From Phoronis ovalis (lineage: Eukaryota; Phoronida; Phoronidae): DNA of 12,376 nucleotides. The stretch is taken from contig JAOXYB010036573.1 of assembly GCA_028565635.1 (NCBI GenBank), positions 1-12,376 of the forward strand. Reading direction: 5' to 3'. This document shows, one piece after another, positions 9,201 through 12,376 of the stretch (position 1 is the stretch's first letter; each line of letters starts with the position of its first letter). The notes under the pieces were generated by a model that searched no databases, was not told where the DNA came from, and was given only the letters and a program-made list of their open reading frames with translations. A program made the translations under genes and the position numbers.

Positions 9201-10821
9201 TTGTGTCCGTGTAGTTAACAAACTCACCTGGAGATGAGCATGGGAATGTAACTCTTCTGCATTGAGCTATAATGGGAAAATAGTGCATGCATTTATAAAT
9301 GTAATTATATAGATACAAAATTTTCTTTTTAATATTTTAATAAAATCTTTAAAAAAATGTTTAACTCTCAGTGAACCCTGGGTATCAGTTTACTATTTTT
9401 TTGCAAATCTCTACTGTTCTCTGACAATTAATTATTGAATAAAATTACCAAGATTCATAGTACGAAGAATATTGTACTGTTGTTTATTCTTATTTTGATG
9501 GCTCCGGATTAAGGAGATGGACAATTTCAACAGTCATAGAATACAAGTATAACACGGCTTTACTACTTTTAAAAGTACTAGAAAACGTACATAGGATCAC
9601 ATTAATATTATAAATTAGATCGTAACATTTTATCTCATTAATTAATTCCATTGACCTGCTATAAACATCAATCGCATTGCAGTGGATGCAAGCGCACCAC
9701 CAATAAACAGTCAGTAGGTTGAGGTTATGTACATACTGTGAGTAAGAAGCAAATATGATAAACTCAATTAAACAGTATGAGATAAGGTAATATAGATATC
9801 AAACAGTGAGTAATAATAAATAAAATACCAGTCTTATCTACAGGTATATGCTGCATGTTTTTCTCCTCGTGTTAATTTATTTGCGAAATGTTTTTAAAAT
9901 GTTATATTAGAAAGGTTTAGTCTACATCTTCTTTTACTTTCAAACCTCGCACATCACCATATTTTAAACACAGTACGTAATATCAACTATATCCGTGATG
10001 TTCACTTTTAAGCTTAACAGAACATTTGTTCCTGAAATAATTATACATCAATTAAATATTTTTTCAAGTATTTGTACAATAATTTGATTTGGTACCAATA
10101 TAAAATGTTCTAATAGTGTTTCAGGTGGCCTCCAAATACATGCTTTCACTCATTTTGACATCTTTTCCGATAACATAAGCAGAAACTAAATTTATGGTTT
10201 TGGGGTCATGGTGTTGCATCCCTCTCTACATTTTGTTTTCCTTGTTTTAATAATTCAAACCCTACAGGAAATACTGCGGCCGAAGATGAGCCAAACGGCG
10301 AAGAAGGGAAGACTAGTGACTAGTGCGGGGACTGGGGGACTTTAGTTGCGATGTACACTCAGTACGCCACCCCCGGACACCCGGCTATTAAACTGATTAG
10401 TAAATACAAACACAGATAAAGTTGTATACTAGGAAATGTGTCACCAGTGACAAATTTTGCTCTTACTGTCGAACTTTAAAACGTACTGCTGCCTCCAGAG
10501 CACTACAAGTGTTCGTGGTTATTTTATAAATGAATATATCAAAATAATCAGAAAAGGTATAATTATATTATTTTCCTGTTGTTCACCTTTCAGGCTATCA
10601 CTCATTCATACTAGTCTAGAATTGCTTTACAAATGTACATAAAACTTCAATTTAAAATTTATAATGAATACATACTTACTGTTATAAATATCCGTATGTG
10701 TTTTAGCCTTGTATGTTAATCGACAACTTGTCAATCTGGGTGGCGGTTTTTGAGAATTTGTAATACACAAATATAAACAAAATAACAATTTTAAAAAACC
10801 CTTAGTAGAAACACTTGACAT
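5997..10821 (-). CDS. Single-pass membrane protein with CBM14 chitin-binding domain and tyrosine-containing tail
   Basis: Six exons in transcription order: 10821-10680, 9266-9034, 8541-8469, 7655-7523, 6887-6794, 6200-5997. All introns are GT-AG and phases chain as 1-0-1-2-0, giving 292 residues and a TAA. The start is the ATG at 10821 in AACAAAATG, because a signal peptide follows directly (basic K7, hydrophobic 9-20, likely cleavage after S23). One CBM14/peritrophin-A domain has cysteines 57, 72, 78, 88, 101 and 109, spaced 14-5-9-12-7, with aromatic residues as in the family. A Thr/Ser stalk (about 116-149) follows, then a helix at about 166-188 with a GGIVGG motif, then WRKKNKK. The tail (about 189-292) has TYDEID (Y217) and YQIP (Y226). 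CBM14 domains bind chitin outside the cell. A receptor or chitin-anchoring role is inference; I do not recognise a named orthologue. Confidence 0.85.
6201..6793 (-). other. Chitin-binding gene intron 5 (593 nt) with triplicated 28 bp repeat
   Basis: No exon is supported. It contains the 28 bp tandem repeat at 6561-6640, annotated separately. Confidence 0.55.
6561..6640. repeat. 28 bp tandem repeat, about 2.9 copies
   Basis: Units 6561-6588 and 6589-6616 differ by one base (CTAAGCAAAG then A or G, followed by AACGTGAAAAACATACT). The third unit, 6617-6640, is diverged and truncated. The near identity of the first two copies points to a recent duplication within the intron. Confidence 0.85.
6794..6887 (-). 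CDS. Chitin-binding gene exon 5: cytoplasmic tail with TYDEID
   Basis: The exon is 94 nt, from acceptor TTTAATGGCAG to donor GTGGGT, phase 2 in and phase 0 out, encoding residues 194-225. Tail sequence HTYDEIDEKRM carries an acidic tyrosine motif (YDEI). A second acceptor 5 bp inside the exon would shift the frame and stop after about 22 residues. The first acceptor is chosen because it joins the last exon in frame. Confidence 0.78.
6888..7522 (-). other. Chitin-binding gene intron 4 (635 nt)
   Basis: No exon needed by phase and none convincing. A short + strand open frame (7223-7492) has no recognisable features. Nothing else seen. Confidence 0.5.
7523..7655 (-). CDS. Chitin-binding gene exon 4: transmembrane helix
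   Basis: The exon starts after acceptor TTTTTTTAG in phase 1 and encodes residues 150 to the first two bases of 194. A short NSPKSNNYD linker leads to a helix from about M166 to L187, then WRKKNKK as a positive stop-transfer. The donor is AA|GTAAGT (phase 2). If the intron is retained, the frame stops at once (TAA at 7521-7519), giving a product of 194 residues. Confidence 0.85.
7656..8468 (-). other. Chitin-binding gene intron 3 (813 nt) with cryptic exon-like pieces
   Basis: The flanking exons join in phase without help. Two exon-like pieces occur on the minus strand: 8128-8093 (36 nt, frame-preserving) and 7857-7779 (Ig-strand-like reading, incompatible phase). A palindrome ATCGTAA-AG-TTACGAT sits at 8210-8225, and its TAAAGTTACGATTT part recurs at 8282-8295. 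Confidence 0.5.
8210..8295. repeat. Small palindrome with partial second copy
   Basis: ATCGTAAAGTTACGAT (8210-8225) is a perfect 7-2-7 inverted repeat. TAAAGTTACGATTT from its right part (8214-8227) is repeated at 8282-8295. The function is unknown, and it could be a remnant of a small mobile element. Confidence 0.55.
8469..8541 (-). CDS. Chitin-binding gene exon 3: Ser/Thr stalk
   Basis: The exon is 73 nt, from acceptor TTGTTACAG to donor GTAAGA, phase 0 in and phase 1 out, encoding residues 126-149. TTEITFTQVSSIIDTTK is likely an O-glycosylated stalk between domain and membrane. It was found by splice sites and phase fit, since it is too short for ordinary ORF detection. Confidence 0.78.
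8542..9033 (-). other. Chitin-binding gene intron 2 (492 nt)
   Basis: AT-rich, phase 0. The exon sequences on each side share ACCACAGAAA (end of exon 2, start of exon 3). No other feature seen. Confidence 0.55.
9034..9266 (-). CDS. Chitin-binding gene exon 2: complete CBM14 domain
   Basis: The exon is 233 nt, from acceptor CATTATAG to donor GTAAGA, phase 1 in and phase 0 out, encoding residues 48-125. It holds the whole peritrophin-A-like domain: six domain cysteines plus C50, C86 and C111, with NCENYWHCDG around the second and third domain cysteines. The exon ends in a Thr-rich stretch (PLTTTEK). Carrying the whole domain in one exon fits CBM14 as a shuffled module. Confidence 0.9.
9267..10679 (-). 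other. Chitin-binding gene intron 1 (1413 nt)
   Basis: This is the longest intron, between the signal peptide exon and the CBM14 exon, both phase 1. Most is AT-rich and featureless. A GC-richer island at about 10260-10385 contains a plus-strand exon-like stretch (10268-10323), described under findings. Confidence 0.55.
10680..10821 (-). CDS. Chitin-binding gene exon 1: signal peptide
   Basis: The 142 coding nt start at ATG (10821-10819, with AACAAA before it) and end at donor GTAAGT in phase 1. The product begins MSSVSTKGFLKLLFCLYLCI, a good signal peptide, then a proline-rich turn (QKPPPR) and a lone Cys33. An upstream in-frame ATG would add 25 residues before the hydrophobic core and is less likely. 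Confidence 0.8.
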
Positions 10822-10928
10822 TTTGTTCCTCCGGCATAAAATATCAGTCCGGCTCGTAGTACATCCTTTTGTATAGCAATTTGATAAATTTATCACAAAT
10901 GATTTTAAAACAAAAGGTGTGATGAATC

Positions 10929-10986
10929 TTTATATCAGTAGTTGTGGTTCAAACTGTCTCAACCAGGCGATGTATCAGTGACGTCA
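10929..10986 (-). promoter_or_regulatory. Candidate promoter: TATA-like box and CRE
   Basis: Upstream of the minus-strand ATG (10821), TATAAA reads on the minus strand at 10934-10929. A perfect cAMP-response element palindrome TGACGTCA lies at 10979-10986, about 50 bp further upstream. That spacing is typical of CREB/ATF-responsive promoters and would put the transcription start near 10900 with a 5' UTR of about 80 nt. The TATA call alone is weak in AT-rich DNA. Confidence 0.4.
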
Positions 10987-11507
10987 TCAACTTCGAATCC
11001 AAAACTTGAACCCGGATGCTGCCTTGTGTAATTTCCCCGGGATAATTTCCTATACGGCCGCATACATAACATCAGACTAATACTAGTCTGTTCTGTAATT
11101 ACTGATAATTGAAATGTGAATCAAAAAATAAAAACCTATTAGTATTACACAAAACTGCATTTGGTTTACAGCTATTTTGAAAGTACTAAACAGGACTAAA
11201 ATCTCTCAATTAATCTGACATGTAAACACATATCCGGGCACATATCTGACATATTACACCACATAAATCCTTTTACTGAAGGTTAGTTTATTGTAACAGC
11301 ATGCGTTACTCTCTTCGGTAAATTTATAAAATCTAATGAAAGTTTCTGATGTCAGTCAACTGTTACATATTCTCAGTTATATTTCAAGAATAAAACAGTT
11401 CCAGGAAAATAGTATAGATTGGCTGCAAGTGTAGAACATTGAAGAATATGACATCACACGTATCTCCACCTGGTATATGTTGCTTGTTTACTGTACAGAA
11501 GTAAACA

Positions 11508-11660
11508 AATTAATGCGCGATACCATATGTCTTTATCATGCTGTTATCAAAGATTATAGTCGGGCTTACAGAAAATTGTAATACAATAATGCGCGAACCA
11601 TAAGCGTTTGTCATGCTGTTATCAAAGATTATATAGACAGTTTATAAGAAATTATAAACT
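11508..11660. repeat. 76 bp imperfect tandem duplication
   Basis: Two adjacent units share AATGCGCGA (11512 and 11588) and the block CATGCTGTTATCAAAGATTA (from 11537 and 11612), with a similar AT-rich tail. The offset is 75-76 bp. Differences between copies indicate an older duplication. Confidence 0.8.
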
Positions 11661-12337
11661 TCTCGCAAACTGATAAGAGGCTTTAATAATTTCTGGATAT
11701 GTCCAATGCGAAAACATTTAACATATCAATGAAAATACATAATTTTTTTTTTTCATAGAAAATAACTTTTAAGAAAATTGAATGTGATAATTAAGAAACC
11801 AAAAGCGCTCTATGATAGTCATGGATATTGATACATAACATGAAAAACTTCCATTGAATTATTTTGCAAAATAAGAATACACTGAAGTAATATTAAAGTT
11901 TTAACATTTCACTACAAAACAAAACTGTGACGTTTATCCTAATTACCCATAGTTTAGACATAATTTTTCCGCCTCGTGGACAATATGAATACGGCACAGC
12001 CATGCGCATGATTAAATCCTCTCTCGTTCCCCTGGCACAAGCATCTCTGGTTGTAATTCACAAGGACTGCCTTGAGACCACCTGGTGGATATTTAAGAAA
12101 TCTAGATCAACAAATTAGTACTTTAGCCTACCCGATAGAATCTATCAATTTTCGATTAAATGAAATTGTCCGAGTGCACAGGCAGCAAAGGAGGAGAGAA
12201 CAAGATATTGTTGTATTCCAAGTTTTGCTGCATGCCATTCACTATATTTAAATTAAAAATTAAAATTAACATTAACAGGATCGAACGATAGACCCACCGA
12301 TGCTCAGCAGATCTTTTTTATTATACTGCTGTGATCC

Positions 12338-12376
12338 TACTATACATCGTTATCCCTTACTATACATCGTTATCCC
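12338..12376. repeat. 20 bp tandem repeat running off the right edge
   Basis: TACTATACATCGTTATCCC(T) occurs at 12338 and again at 12358 with no mismatch in the visible bases, and the second copy ends at the window border. It may be the first units of a longer minisatellite. Confidence 0.75.

Larger units (their letters stand above)
10987..12376. other. Right flank, upstream of the chitin-binding gene, no gene seen
   Basis: No exon with recognisable protein and splice context on either strand. Contents: a 76 bp tandem duplication (about 11508-11660), a poly-T run near 11743-11754, a TTAA-rich stretch (12244-12277) and the start of a 20 bp repeat at the edge. A 63-codon + strand frame at 11927-12118 has no recognisable similarity. 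Confidence 0.55.

Noticed and set aside
11927-12118. Plus-strand 63-codon open frame near the right edge
   Set aside because: No recognisable similarity, no signal peptide or domain, and no supporting splice or poly(A) context.
12245-12300. Possible tRNA gene on the minus strand, from a GTTCGATCC box
   Set aside because: No matching acceptor stem, D-arm or A box at the right distance; at best a remnant of a tRNA-derived repeat.
1-12376. CRISPR arrays, bacterial operons, rRNA or phage-like systems
   Set aside because: The window is intron-containing animal DNA; the tandem repeats lack the repeat-spacer pattern of CRISPR and no prokaryotic gene is present.

Overview
This is nuclear DNA from an animal. 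It is AT-rich, and its genes are split into small exons with clean GT-AG introns, joined in compatible phases. The organism is probably a marine invertebrate, and a bivalve or other mollusc is my best guess. That guess rests on the gene types (a CLCA-family protein and a membrane-bound chitin-binding protein), on a tyrosine-containing tail of a style I associate with bivalve membrane proteins, and on an intronic SINE-like element resembling repeats common in marine invertebrates. It is inference only.

The left half (753-5388, + strand) holds the last ten exons of a calcium-activated chloride channel regulator (CLCA) gene. They encode 621 residues: most of the VWA domain, the conserved post-VWA region, a fibronectin-III-like segment, a transmembrane helix and a 28-residue tail. 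The signal peptide, the metalloprotease domain and the first VWA metal-binding motif lie to the left of the window. A degenerate tandem array of about 33 bp units precedes the first visible exon, and a SINE-like insertion sits in intron 7.

The right half (5997-10821, - strand) holds what looks like a complete six-exon gene, converging on the first. Its 292-residue product has a signal peptide, one CBM14/peritrophin-A chitin-binding domain, a Ser/Thr-rich stalk, one transmembrane helix and a cytoplasmic tail of about 104 residues with two closely spaced tyrosine motifs. I rebuilt it from splice sites: all six exons join in phase and end at a TAA. It has the layout of a chitin-binding receptor or anchor and is the most interesting object here. 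Its upstream side has a TATA-like box and a perfect CRE palindrome. The poly(A) signals of the two genes are only about 240 bp apart.

From about 10990 to the right edge I see no gene, only AT-rich DNA with a 76 bp tandem duplication and the start of a 20 bp tandem repeat. The two genes do not obviously belong to one pathway, although both products are predicted to be type I surface proteins.
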